Part shown: in pieces, positions 1 through 10,939 of the stretch | Layout of the letters: every line of letters begins with the position of its first letter | Position numbering within the stretch: the stretch's first letter is position 1 | NCBI RefSeq assembly: GCF_000730165.1 | Contig: NZ_CP022110.1 | Coordinates: 2,627,501 to 2,691,500, forward strand | Direction: 5' to 3' | Length of the DNA: 64,000 nucleotides | DNA from: Nitrospirillum viridazoti CBAmc | Lineage (GTDB): Bacteria > Pseudomonadota > Alphaproteobacteria > Azospirillales > Azospirillaceae | Notes under the pieces: generated by a model | Databases searched by the model: none | What the model was told of the DNA's origin: nothing | Seen by the model: the letters and a program-made list of their open reading frames with translations, nothing else | Translations under genes and position numbers: made by a program

Positions 1-573
1 AGCATCCGCCGCGCCATCCTGCGCACCCCCATCGACGGTGCCCGCGTCACCTCCGGCTATGGGATGCGCATGCACCCGGTGCTGGGCTACAGCAAGATGC
101 ACAAGGGCAAGGACTTCGGCGCCCCCGTGGGCACCCCCATCTACGCCGCCGGCGACGGCGTGGTGGAGCAGGCGGGGCCCTTCAGCAGCTATGGCAACTA
201 CGTCAAGCTGCGCCATGGCAACCAGATGGAAACCGCCTACGGCCACATGAGCCGCATCGCCAAGAACTTGCGCGCCGGCATGCGCGTGGCCCAGGGCGAC
301 GTCATCGGCTATGTCGGCGCCACCGGTCGCGCCACCGGCCCGCACCTACACTTCGAAGTGCTGCGCGGCAACCAGCAGATCAATCCCGACAGCAAGGAGG
401 CCAAGATCGAAGCCGGCCGCAAGCTGGACGGGAAGGACCTGAAGCAGTTCCAGGCCATCGTCGCCGAGGACCAGGACGCCTTCCGCGATCTGCAGGGCGG
501 CAGCGGCAGTACCCTGGTCGCCGCCAAGCCCGGCACCGGTCATGTGGTCCAGGCCGCCGTGAAGCGGCACTGA
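1..573 (+). CDS. M23 family metallopeptidase, C-terminal part (5' end outside window)
   Basis: The reading frame is open from the first base, so only the last 190 residues are visible. They form a LytM/peptidase M23 domain, a zinc endopeptidase that cuts peptide crosslinks in peptidoglycan in the periplasm. Visible signatures are SGYGMRMHP near the start, the zinc motif HKGKDFG (residues about 34-40) and the second metal motif HLHFEV (about 115-120). All expected zinc ligands of the family (H, D and the H of HxH) are present, so this copy should be catalytic rather than a degenerate EnvC/NlpD-type activator. A Gly/Ala-rich tail of about 60 residues follows the domain. An internal ATG at 64 is not the true start because the conserved domain already begins upstream of it. 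A strong hairpin follows the stop codon. Confidence 0.9.
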   Translation, partial: SIRRAILRTPIDGARVTSGYGMRMHPVLGYSKMHKGKDFGAPVGTPIYAAGDGVVEQAGPFSSYGNYVKLRHGNQMETAYGHMSRIAKNLRAGMRVAQGDVIGYVGATGRATGPHLHFEVLRGNQQINPDSKEAKIEAGRKLDGKDLKQFQAIVAEDQDAFRDLQGGSGSTLVAAKPGTGHVVQAAVKRH

Positions 574-600
574 GCATAGACGTCCCGACCCACAAAGTTC

Positions 601-628
601 AGGGCCGGTCCCCCTGGGGACCGGCCCT
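601..628. terminator. Strong hairpin between the M23 gene and clpB
   Basis: A 12-bp perfect stem (601-612 with 617-628, AGGGCCGGTCCC) with a 4-nt loop sits 27 bases after the M23 stop and 29 bases beyond the clpB stop on the other strand. It is therefore placed to end both convergent transcripts. No clear T tract follows on the plus strand. Confidence 0.6.
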
Positions 629-657
629 TCGCCTGTCAGCGCTCAGAACAATGCCCT

Positions 658-3300
<2,643 letters not shown>

Positions 3301-3393
3301 CGCAAAAAGCTCCTAGTGTCAGCCAGAGCGTCCGCCAGGCAGCCCGTTCCAGCCATGATCCACGACAATTGTGCGATCCGAAGGATGCACCAG

Positions 3394-3424
3394 CGATATG
3401 GGGCCTGAGCCCGCCAGCCGCAAG
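3394..3424 (-). promoter_or_regulatory. Candidate RpoH (sigma-32) promoter of clpB
   Basis: Read on the minus strand, CTTG (3424-3421) starts a -35-like CTTGCG, followed by a -10-like CCCCATAT ending in CATATCG (3400-3394). CCCCATNT is the classical sigma-32 -10 core. The ATG of clpB lies about 95 bases downstream. The htpG upstream region has the same elements at the same spacing, which supports the call. No transcript data are available. Confidence 0.65.
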
Positions 3425-3534
3425 CCCGGTCACACGCCCGTTCCTACATCTACCCCGCCCTACATCTAATTGTCGTCAACCTGTCCCCGACCGTTCGTTG
3501 ACAAGCGGCGGGGGCGATCCCTTAGACTGGCCCC

Positions 3535-4302
3535 ATGATGACGACCGTTTCCATCCTGCATTATTTCCCCGTCAAGGGGTTGTCCGCCCAGACCCTGGAG
3601 GCGGTGACGCTGACCCCTGGCCAAGGCATGCCGCAGGACCGGCGCTTCGCCATCACCCACGGCGCCACCACCTTCGACGTGGTCAGCCCCGCCTGGCGGC
3701 CCAAGAGCAACTTCCTGGCCCTGATGCGGGATGAGCGGCTGGCCACGCTGGACGCGCGTTATGACGCCGCCAGCTGCACGCTGGTGCTGCTGCGCAACGG
3801 CAGGCAGGTGGCCAAGGGGCGCATCGACACCCCCACCGGCCGCCTGCTGATTGAGCAATTCCTGGCCGCCTACATGAAGGACGCGGCCGTGCCGCCGCCC
3901 TACAAGGTGATCGAGGCGCCAGGCCACATGTTCAGCGACATCGAAGAAAAGGCGGTATCGCTGATCAACTTGGCCAGTTGCAAAGATCTGGAGCGGGTGA
4001 CCCAGGCGCCGGTGGATCCGCGCCGCTTCCGCGGCAACCTGCTGCTCTCGGATCTCGCCCCCTGGGCGGAGGCGCAATGGGTGGGCAAGCGCCTGCGCGT
4101 GGGCGAAACCCTGTTGGAGGTGTTCAAGAACATTCGCCGCTGCGCCGCCACCGAGGTCAACCCGGTGACGGGCGAGCGCGACATGCCCGTGCTGAAATCG
4201 CTGATGAACGGCTACGGCCACGTCAATTGCGGCGTCTACGCCCGCGTCATCGAGGGCGGGACGATCCGGCCGGGCGACACCGTCACGGTGATCGAGGCTT
4301 AG
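3535..4302 (+). CDS. MOSC domain protein (YcbX/mARC-like)
   Basis: A 255-residue protein with an N-terminal beta-barrel domain (starts ILHYFPVKGLSAQ) followed by a C-terminal MOSC domain. MOSC proteins of the YcbX/mARC type bind the molybdenum cofactor and reduce N-hydroxylated substrates. The cysteine in RRCAATEVNP (about residue 202) is at the position expected for the Mo-coordinating cysteine. There is no ferredoxin domain at the C-terminus, unlike E. coli YcbX, so electrons must come from a separate partner. Two ATGs occur in tandem (3535, 3538); no good ribosome binding site is seen before either. The last four bases overlap the stop of the convergent GST gene. Exact substrate is unknown. 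Confidence 0.85.
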   Translation: MMTTVSILHYFPVKGLSAQTLEAVTLTPGQGMPQDRRFAITHGATTFDVVSPAWRPKSNFLALMRDERLATLDARYDAASCTLVLLRNGRQVAKGRIDTPTGRLLIEQFLAAYMKDAAVPPPYKVIEAPGHMFSDIEEKAVSLINLASCKDLERVTQAPVDPRRFRGNLLLSDLAPWAEAQWVGKRLRVGETLLEVFKNIRRCAATEVNPVTGERDMPVLKSLMNGYGHVNCGVYARVIEGGTIRPGDTVTVIEA

Positions 4303-4937
4303 CGCGGCGCCCCGGGCTGGCGCAGCGGCGCCGCCCTGGCGAACGCGTCGATCTCCATGCAGGCGTTGAAAATCCGGTCGATGGTCGGATAGTCGGCCGG
4401 GAGGATCTGGAAGCCCTGGGCACCGGTCACGTGGCTCATGAGGCACAGGTCCGCGATCGTGGGGCTGTCGCCATGGCAGAAGCGGCCGACGGCGGGATCA
4501 CCGGCCAGGCGGGCTTCCCCTTGCGCCAGCCCTTCGCGAAACCAGTGGCGCACCCAATCGGTGTGCCCCACACCGAAGGCGGCGGCCAGATGGCGCCGCA
4601 CCCGCGGGACGATCAAGGGGTGATGGTCGGCCGCGAAGCTGAGCGCCAGCGCCCGGACCCGGGCCCTGTCACGCGCACCGGCGGGCAGTAGCGGCGGTTC
4701 GGGATACAGCTCCTCCAGATATTCCAGGATGGCCAGCGATTGGGTCAGCGGCGGCCCGCCATCCACGAACAGCGCAGGCACGGCCGCCGCCGGATTGACG
4801 GCCAGGAAGGCCGGCGCGTTCTGCTCCCCGGCATCGAGATCGATCATCGTCTCCTCGACCGCCAGGCCCTTGAGATTCAGCGCCGCACGCACACGGAAGG
4901 CGGCGGCCGAGCGCCAGAAGCCGTACATCTTGAACAT
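4299..4937 (-). CDS. Glutathione S-transferase, zeta class / maleylacetoacetate isomerase-like
   Basis: A 212-residue two-domain GST: thioredoxin fold with the cis-proline motif AVPALF and the SLAILEYLEE glutathione-binding segment, then an all-helical domain with SPTIADLCL (N-capping box). Overall pattern fits zeta-class enzymes that isomerise maleylacetoacetate in tyrosine breakdown. The zeta active-site motif is normally SSCxxRVR; here the sequence is SAAAFRVR, so one serine and the cysteine are replaced by alanines. Activity on the classical substrate is therefore doubtful. The ATG at 4937 has AAAGGAA upstream. The gene is divergent from a LysR regulator 209 bases away whose paired operator-like sites lie between them, so it is the probable regulatory target. 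Confidence 0.8.
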   Translation of the reverse strand: MFKMYGFWRSAAAFRVRAALNLKGLAVEETMIDLDAGEQNAPAFLAVNPAAAVPALFVDGGPPLTQSLAILEYLEELYPEPPLLPAGARDRARVRALALSFAADHHPLIVPRVRRHLAAAFGVGHTDWVRHWFREGLAQGEARLAGDPAVGRFCHGDSPTIADLCLMSHVTGAQGFQILPADYPTIDRIFNACMEIDAFARAAPLRQPGAPR

Positions 4938-5033
4938 GGGGCATGGTTCCTTTCAGGTCAGCGGCTCAGGTCAGCGGCGGGCACCATAGGCTTTCGCCGG
5001 CGCCAAGCCGGCTTGGCCTTTGGCAAGGCGCGC

Positions 5034-5047
5034 TTGCGCTGGTGCAA
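5034..5047. promoter_or_regulatory. Operator-like dyad 1 between GST and LysR genes
   Basis: TTGCGC-TG-GTGCAA is an imperfect palindrome. Its reverse complement matches the site at 5087-5100 at every position except the central two bases. The two centres are 53 bp apart, about five helical turns, as expected for a LysR tetramer binding one face of DNA. Confidence 0.5.
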
Positions 5048-5086
5048 ATCCATCAGCGTTGTCAGGGCCGCCTCAGGCACCCTATT

Positions 5087-5100
5087 TTGCACTGGCGCAA
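5087..5100. promoter_or_regulatory. Operator-like dyad 2 between GST and LysR genes
   Basis: TTGCAC-TG-GCGCAA, the mirrored partner of the dyad at 5034-5047. It ends 46 bases before the LysR start codon, so it could serve autoregulation as well as control of the divergent GST gene. Confidence 0.5.
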
Positions 5101-5146
5101 AGATCGGGCGAATTTGGGCGTGAAGCCTTGCACAGGAACAAGCCAC

Positions 5147-6034
5147 ATGGACTGGAACAGCTTCCGGTTGATCCTGGCGATCAGCCGGACGGGATCGCTG
5201 AAGGGCGCTGCCAAGACGCTGGGGCACGACCATTCGACCATCTTCCGCTGGCTGAACACCCTTGAGGCGACGTTCCAGGTCCAGTTGTTCGAGCGCAGCG
5301 CCGGCACCTACCGCCCGACGGACGCGGGGGAGCGCATGCTGCTGGCGGCTGAACGCATGGAAGAGGAAGCCCTGGCGCTGGACCGGGACATCACCGGGCG
5401 GGACGCCCGCCTGTCCGGGAACCTCAGGATCACCTGCTCGGAAAGCCTGGCCTACCGGCTGCTGAACGACCTGCTGGTCGAGTTCCGCGCCCGACACGAC
5501 GGGATTTCGATCGAACTGCTAGTCGACAACCGGCAACTGGACCTGCTGCGCCGGGAAGCGGACATCGCCATCCGCGCCACCCGGCCGGCCGAAGGCGATC
5601 TGTTCGGCCGGCGCCTCGCGGACACCGCCTGGGCCTTGTACGCCAGTCCGGCCTATCTGGCCGGCAAGCCCACCCCCGTGGCGCCGGGCTTCGCGGGGCA
5701 CAGCTTCATCGGCTGGGACACGGCCGCCACCGCCGCCGCCGCGACCTGGCTGACCGACATGGTGCCGGGGGCCGCCATCGTCTATCGCTCCAGCAGCCTC
5801 ATCAACCAAATGATGGCGGTGAAGGCCGGGATCGGGCTGGCCCTTCTGCCCTGCTACCTGGGGGACCCGGAAGCGGACCTGGTACGCGTTGCGGGTCCCG
5901 AGGGCGCGCTGACGCGCGAGCTGTGGCTGATCACGCATCGGGATCTGCGCAATACGGCGCGCGTCCGCGCCTTCTTCGACGTCGTCGGCCGGGGTCTGGT
6001 CGCCCGCCGCGACCTGCTGGAGGGCAAGGGTTAG
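5147..6034 (+). CDS. LysR family transcriptional regulator
   Basis: A 295-residue LysR-type regulator. The N-terminal winged helix-turn-helix starts MDWNSFRLILAISRTGSLKG and includes AKTLGHDHSTIFRWLNTLE (about 23-41); a two-lobed effector domain follows (about 85-290). The open frame extends upstream to 4943, but the conserved N-terminus begins at the ATG at 5147, preceded by an ACAGGAAC ribosome binding site, and this gives the normal family length. It is divergent from the GST gene, the usual arrangement of a LysR regulator with its target. The effector is unknown. Its stop overlaps the stop of the convergent YjbR gene by four bases. Confidence 0.92.
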   Translation: MDWNSFRLILAISRTGSLKGAAKTLGHDHSTIFRWLNTLEATFQVQLFERSAGTYRPTDAGERMLLAAERMEEEALALDRDITGRDARLSGNLRITCSESLAYRLLNDLLVEFRARHDGISIELLVDNRQLDLLRREADIAIRATRPAEGDLFGRRLADTAWALYASPAYLAGKPTPVAPGFAGHSFIGWDTAATAAAATWLTDMVPGAAIVYRSSSLINQMMAVKAGIGLALLPCYLGDPEADLVRVAGPEGALTRELWLITHRDLRNTARVRAFFDVVGRGLVARRDLLEGKG

Positions 6035-6414
6035 ACCGGAGCGCGATCATCAAGCCGCGCCGCCAGCTTCTTGGGCGCCACGGCCTGGTAGCTTTCCTTG
6101 ATCCAGGCCTGCAGCAGGTCCAGCGGCACGTCATCGCCCGCGCCGAATGTGGCGGTGATCCAACCCGCACGCCCCAGGCCATATCCCGTGGGCGCACAGT
6201 TGGCCATATCCAGCGCGAAGGGGCCGGAGCGGGGCAGCTTCACCGTCACGTGGCAGCCGGCCGCCCCGTCCCGGCCCAGGAAGACGAAGATCTTCTGCCG
6301 CACCTTCACCACCGTCTCCCCCCAAGGGTGATCCTCCCACGCCTCGGGATACGTCAGGGCATGGGCCAGCAGATCGGCCAAGGGGGAGTCCGGGAGCGAA
6401 GAGGCGCCGGTCAC
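6031..6414 (-). CDS. MmcQ/YjbR family DNA-binding protein
   Basis: A 127-residue protein of the MmcQ/YjbR (CyaY-like fold) family, recognisable from HPWGETVVKVRQKIFVFLG near the N-terminus and the tryptophan-rich GWITATFG segment with a final basic helix. Members are small cytoplasmic proteins thought to bind DNA; the biological role is not established. The start is taken as GTG at 6414, which overlaps the TGA of the upstream M48 protease gene as GTGA. The frame upstream of this codon lies inside the protease gene and encodes no recognisable sequence. The four-base overlap predicts translational coupling with the protease. Confidence 0.8.
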   Translation of the reverse strand: MTGASSLPDSPLADLLAHALTYPEAWEDHPWGETVVKVRQKIFVFLGRDGAAGCHVTVKLPRSGPFALDMANCAPTGYGLGRAGWITATFGAGDDVPLDLLQAWIKESYQAVAPKKLAARLDDRAPV

Positions 6415-7715
6415 GGCTTGGGCTCCGCCGGGGCCTGATCGGGCGCGGTGGGCTCGGCCGCCGCCGGCAGGTTCTCCGCCTTCCAGCGCATGGCGCGCAG
6501 GATGCGGTTGTAGCCCGAGGGATGGTCGTAGAACACGATCTCCTCCCATGCGCCCGGCTGCAGCTTGCGGTATTCGGCCAGCTTCAGCGCCACGGTGGCG
6601 AAGCCGTCCGGCTCACGCGACAGGTTCAGGCCGAAGGCGTCGGCCTCCGCTTCCTGCGTGCGGATGATGGTGTTGAGCACGGGCGTCAGCACGAAGAAGT
6701 ATGCGGTGAACAGGATGACGACCAAGGGCAGGCCCGCCACGTCGCCCAGGCCGGTGATGCCCCAGCGCCCGCCGCGCGTCAGCCGGCCGAAGACACGGTC
6801 CACGACCAGATAGCCGAAGCAGACCAGGAGGGAGAGGTAAAGCAGAAGGACAAAGACGTGATTCAGGACGTAATGCCCCATCTCATGCCCCATCACCGCC
6901 TTGATCTCCGCCAGGGTGCAGCGCTGCAGCAGCGTGTCGGTCAGGGAGATGCGGGTGGTGCCGAACAGGCCGCTGACATTGGCGCTGATCTTGTTGGACT
7001 GGCGAGAGGCGTTGAACTCATAGACGTCGGTGGCGGGCACTTCATTGGACCGCGCCATGGACAGCAGGGCCTCGCGCACCGGGCCCGGCTTCATCGGTTC
7101 GTATTTGTTGAACAGCGGCGCCACGAAGACCGGGGTCACCACGATCATGAGAACCAGCACCACCACGCCGAAGACGCTGGCCCATATCCACCAGCTGCGC
7201 CCCAGGCGGCGGACGATGGCGTAGAGCACCCAGACGACCAGGGCGCCTATCAGGCTGGAAATGGCCAGCTGGATCATCTGGTCGCCGAACCAGTCGCCAA
7301 AGGTCTGGTTCATCAGTCCGTACTGCCGCTCACGGTACCAGTCCGCATACGCGACGTAGGGCAGGCTGAGGACATAGTCGATGACGGTGTAGGCGATGAA
7401 GAACACCGGCGTGGCGAAGCGGCCCAGGCCGGCCAGCCGATCCCGCAGGCGCCGCGCCAAGCCGCCGGCCAGGAATATGGCCGCCACGGCCAACGACACC
7501 AGGAAGCGCCACAGCTGCAGCCAATAGCCGCCCTCGAAATAGGTGTTCGACTTGGCCCGCGCGTCGGCGGGCACCGTGTCCAGATAGGCCTGCGTCGCCG
7601 CCACCGGGTCGAACGCCGCGGCGTGCGTCGCCACCGGGACCAAGCAGGCCCCCAGCGCCGCGCCCAAAATCCCCACGGCTACCGCCGCCCCCGTTCCTTG
7701 TCCCCAAACCTTCAT
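6411..7715 (-). CDS. M48 family membrane metalloprotease (Ste24/CAAX protease-like)
   Basis: A 434-residue integral membrane zinc protease. It starts with a signal-like segment (MKVWGQGTGAAVAVGILGAALGAC...), then has several membrane helices (about 60-80, 90-110, 155-200 and 290-340). The catalytic zinc site is HEMGH in VMGHEMGHYVLNH (about residues 281-285) and the third ligand is the E of EAEADAFG (about 360). Layout matches Ste24-type CAAX proteases rather than HtpX, which is shorter. Bacterial members probably take part in membrane or envelope protein quality control. An upstream GTG in the same frame (7757) would add 14 residues; the ATG at 7715 gives a clean signal segment. A Pro/Ala-rich cytoplasmic tail ends the protein and its stop overlaps the YjbR start. 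Confidence 0.9.
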   Translation of the reverse strand: MKVWGQGTGAAVAVGILGAALGACLVPVATHAAAFDPVAATQAYLDTVPADARAKSNTYFEGGYWLQLWRFLVSLAVAAIFLAGGLARRLRDRLAGLGRFATPVFFIAYTVIDYVLSLPYVAYADWYRERQYGLMNQTFGDWFGDQMIQLAISSLIGALVVWVLYAIVRRLGRSWWIWASVFGVVVLVLMIVVTPVFVAPLFNKYEPMKPGPVREALLSMARSNEVPATDVYEFNASRQSNKISANVSGLFGTTRISLTDTLLQRCTLAEIKAVMGHEMGHYVLNHVFVLLLYLSLLVCFGYLVVDRVFGRLTRGGRWGITGLGDVAGLPLVVILFTAYFFVLTPVLNTIIRTQEAEADAFGLNLSREPDGFATVALKLAEYRKLQPGAWEEIVFYDHPSGYNRILRAMRWKAENLPAAAEPTAPDQAPAEPKP

Positions 7716-7817
7716 AACCGGCCCCAATCCTTGCGCGCCGCGCCCCCTGGGCGGCACTTATTGACCGACAGCGTAGAAGGCGGAAGCCGGTATGGATAGA
7801 ACCAGTTCGCCTAAATC

Positions 7818-8171
7818 TTACAGGGCCTTGGGCAGGCGCGACTCCGGCGTGGGCGGCGCCAGGTCCTCATACAGCGCCTGGGCCTCCGGTGCCGGGCCGC
7901 GTCGGGTGCCCAGCGCCAGCACCTTGATGACGCGGATATGGTTGCCGAGGGGAAAGGTCAACACGTCGCCCGGCCGCACGGTGTGGTGCGCCTTGGTGAT
8001 GGGGGTACCACCGCAGCGGATGGCGCCGGAACCACACAGCTTGGCGGCCAGGCTGCGCGACTTCAGGAAGCGGGCGTACCACAGCCATTTGTCCAGCCGC
8101 AGCCGGCCTTCGGCCAGGTCGGCGGCATCCTCGTCATCCGGGCCGGCGCCCCTCCCGTTTCCCTTAGCCAT
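7818..8171 (-). CDS. hslR: S4-domain RNA-binding protein, HslR/Hsp15-like
   Basis: A 117-residue protein with an S4 RNA-binding domain: LRLDKWLWYARFLKSRSLA (about 23-41) is the typical Hsp15 signature, followed by GAIRCGG and VRPGDVLTF. In E. coli Hsp15 binds stalled 50S subunits that carry a nascent chain and frees them for reuse. The short acidic N-terminus and Pro-rich C-terminus are variable regions. It lies 39 bases downstream of the SUV3-type helicase gene on the same strand, a pairing seen in many alphaproteobacteria, which suggests a joint RNA or ribosome-related role. Confidence 0.88.
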   Translation of the reverse strand: MAKGNGRGAGPDDEDAADLAEGRLRLDKWLWYARFLKSRSLAAKLCGSGAIRCGGTPITKAHHTVRPGDVLTFPLGNHIRVIKVLALGTRRGPAPEAQALYEDLAPPTPESRLPKAL

Positions 8172-8210
8172 GTCGCGCCGCCGCCTTTGCCATCACCGCC
8201 ACGCCCCCCA

Positions 8211-10847
8211 TCAGGGCACCTCCACCAAGGTCCGCAGAATGCTGAAAGGATGGTCACCAGGCGGCACCGGCTGGGGTGTGGGCGCCGCCTTCCTACCGGG
8301 CTTGACCGCTGCGGAGGGCGCCGCAGGAGTCACCCCGAGAGCCGCAGCGGGCGCCGGGCTGGGCTTGGGCCGCCGTCGCAGCCAGGGCGCCGGCTCCCCC
8401 TCCGCCTTGGGTTGCCCCAGACGGTAGCCCAGCGCGGACATCAGGGACGGCACCTCCGCCCGGGGCACGCCCAGGCTCAGCACCAGATCGTCCACGGCGA
8501 CCAGCGGCCCGGCCTTGGCCCGGCCGGCCAGCGATTTCTCCAGCCGGTCCACCATGTCGATGCGCATGGCGCGAGATCCTAGGGGGACGTAGCCGATGGC
8601 GGCCAGGAAATGCGGCGGCAGGTCGCCGACGACCAGGGTCACGCGCCCGGGTGGCGGCACGGCCACGGGCGTGCCGTGCGCCACCGACCACAGCAGCCCG
8701 CGCAAGGCCACCGCCGCGGGCCGCGTCAGCGCCGTCAGGAACACCTGGCTGAAGCCCAGGCGCAAGCCCAGGGCCGCCAGGCGCCGCCGGTCCTCCTTCG
8801 TCAGGGTGGCGATCAGCGGTTCCAGCGCCGCGCGCGGCAGGCCGCCCAGCGCCTCCGCCACCTGGAAGGCGATGCCCCGGCCGGCGCCGGAAAGCTCCCC
8901 ACCCCGCGCCGCGGCGGCCAGCGCGGTGAGAGGCGCCAGCACCCGGGCCACGTGTGCCTCCACCCAGCGGGTCAGGCGGGCCCGCACCGGTTCGCGCTGG
9001 CCGGTCTGCAGGAAATCGTCGCCCACCAGGCGCACCAGGGGAGCCAGCGGCGTGGGCCCCGGCGCCAGCACACCGATGACGGCGCCATCCCAGCTGAGCT
9101 CGCCACCGCCGTCCAGAGTGATGGCGGCGTCGGGTGCCGCCTCCAGCGCGCGCACCCGCTGATTGATGACGTCGCCCAGGGCGCGGCGGGCGGCGGTGGT
9201 GATGGCCTTGGCGTCGGCCGCCGGCACGTCGGCATCCAATTGGAAGGCCACGCCGTGCAGCCGGCCCACCGGGTGGCCCTCCACCAGCACGCGGCCGTCG
9301 CGGTCCACCGCCCCCATCAGGTCGCGCCCGTCGGCCAGGCGCTTCACCAGGCCAGCCGAGCGCTTGTCGACAAAGCGCTGGGTCAGGCGCTCATGCAGGG
9401 CGTCGGACAGCCGGTCCTCGATGGCGCGGGTGCGCTCCTGCCAATGGACGGCATCGTCCAGCCAGCCGGGGCGGTGGGAGATGTAGGTCCAGGTGCGTAT
9501 ATGGGCGATGCGCGACACCAGGGTGTCGATGTCGCCCTCCCCCCGGTCCAGGCGGGCCACCTGGGCCGCCACCCAATCCAGCGGCAGCGTGCCGGCCGGC
9601 CCGTCGCGCAGATACTTGAAGATCTGGGACAGGAGGCGGGTGTGGGCGTCGGACAGCACCTTGCGGAAGTCCGGAATCTGGCAGACCTCCCACAGCAGGC
9701 GCACAGCCAGGGGGTTGTTGGCCAGGCGCATGAGGTCGGCGTCCTGCGCCAGCGCCTGCAAGGCCAGATGGTCGTCCGCCTCCCGCGCGCGGATCAGCAC
9801 GGGCGACGGCGGCCGTTCCTCCAGCGCGCGCAGCAGGGCCTGGGGGCTGCGGAAGTCCAGGTCGACGTTGCGCCACATCAGGATCTTCAACGTCTCGAAC
9901 TTATGGTTCTCCACCGCGTCGATCAGCTCGGGATCCAGCGGCGGCGCCTCATCCGTCGTGCCGAAAGTGCCGTCGGTCAGGTGCCGGCCGGCGCGGCCGG
10001 CGATCTGCGCCACCTCCGGCGCGCGCAGGCGGCGCGGCTGCTGGCCGTCGAACTTGGACAGGCGGGCGAAGGCCACATGGTCGACATCCATGTTCAGGCC
10101 CATGCCGATGGCGTCGGTCGCCACCAGGTAATCCACCGCCCCTTCCTGATAGAGCTGCACCTGGGCGTTGCGGGTACGGGGACTGAGGGCGCCCAGCACC
10201 ACGGCCGTGCCGCCGCGCGTGCGGCGCAGCAGCTCCGCCAGGCCGTAGACGTCGGCGGCGGAGAAGGCCACCACGGCAGCCCGGGGCGGCAGCTTGGTCA
10301 GCTTCTTGTGCCCGCTGTAGGTCAGGCTGGAGAAGCGGGGCCGCGACACGAACTCCGCCTTGGGGATCAGCTTCTGCAGCAGCGGCTTGATGGTGTCGGA
10401 GCCGAGGAACATCGTCTCCTCCGTCCCGCGCGCGTGCAGCAGGCGGTCGGTGAAGATGTGTCCACGCTCGGGATCGGCGGCCAGCTGGATCTCGTCCACC
10501 GCCAGGAACTGGGCCACATGGTCCAGCGGCATGGATTCGACGGTGCAGATCCAATAGCGGGCGCCGGGGGGGATGATCTTTTCTTCCCCCGTCACCAGGG
10601 CCACCTGGCCCGCCCCCTTGGCCCTGACCACCTTGTCGTAGTTCTCCCGCGCCAGCAGGCGCAGCGGGAAGCCCATCATGCCGCTGGCGTGGGCCAACAT
10701 GCGTTCCATGGCCAGGTAGGTCTTGCCGGTGTTGGTCGGCCCCAGCACCGCCACCACCCGCCCGCCCGGCAAGGCGCCCACGCCGTCGGCGGCCCGCCGC
10801 TGAGCGGGCAGGGCGGAGGCTGGAGAGGGGCGGGGACGGTCGCTCAT
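8211..10847 (-). CDS. SUV3-type superfamily 2 RNA helicase
   Basis: An 878-residue helicase resembling mitochondrial SUV3. Visible motifs are Walker A GPTNTGKT (about 33-40), the motif II variant DEIQ in FLAVDEIQLAADPERGH, and motif VI QIAGRAGRH (about 295-303). After the helicase core come an SUV3 C-terminal domain and a long alphaproteobacterial extension (about 450-878) ending in a Pro/Ala/Lys-rich tail. In mitochondria SUV3 feeds RNA to a degradosome; the bacterial role is less well defined. The frame is open to an ATG at 10910, but MSDRPRP at 10847 leaves a typical distance to the core, so that start is preferred with moderate certainty. It is cotranscribed with hslR. Confidence 0.88.
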   Translation of the reverse strand: MSDRPRPSPASALPAQRRAADGVGALPGGRVVAVLGPTNTGKTYLAMERMLAHASGMMGFPLRLLARENYDKVVRAKGAGQVALVTGEEKIIPPGARYWICTVESMPLDHVAQFLAVDEIQLAADPERGHIFTDRLLHARGTEETMFLGSDTIKPLLQKLIPKAEFVSRPRFSSLTYSGHKKLTKLPPRAAVVAFSAADVYGLAELLRRTRGGTAVVLGALSPRTRNAQVQLYQEGAVDYLVATDAIGMGLNMDVDHVAFARLSKFDGQQPRRLRAPEVAQIAGRAGRHLTDGTFGTTDEAPPLDPELIDAVENHKFETLKILMWRNVDLDFRSPQALLRALEERPPSPVLIRAREADDHLALQALAQDADLMRLANNPLAVRLLWEVCQIPDFRKVLSDAHTRLLSQIFKYLRDGPAGTLPLDWVAAQVARLDRGEGDIDTLVSRIAHIRTWTYISHRPGWLDDAVHWQERTRAIEDRLSDALHERLTQRFVDKRSAGLVKRLADGRDLMGAVDRDGRVLVEGHPVGRLHGVAFQLDADVPAADAKAITTAARRALGDVINQRVRALEAAPDAAITLDGGGELSWDGAVIGVLAPGPTPLAPLVRLVGDDFLQTGQREPVRARLTRWVEAHVARVLAPLTALAAAARGGELSGAGRGIAFQVAEALGGLPRAALEPLIATLTKEDRRRLAALGLRLGFSQVFLTALTRPAAVALRGLLWSVAHGTPVAVPPPGRVTLVVGDLPPHFLAAIGYVPLGSRAMRIDMVDRLEKSLAGRAKAGPLVAVDDLVLSLGVPRAEVPSLMSALGYRLGQPKAEGEPAPWLRRRPKPSPAPAAALGVTPAAPSAAVKPGRKAAPTPQPVPPGDHPFSILRTLVEVP

Positions 10848-10939
10848 GACACTCAGTGTTGGGGCGGCGGCCCCCAAAAACAAGACGGCGTGTTTGAGGG
10901 CCACTCGCATGAACCGCGCCCGAGGACGGCGGTTCCGAG

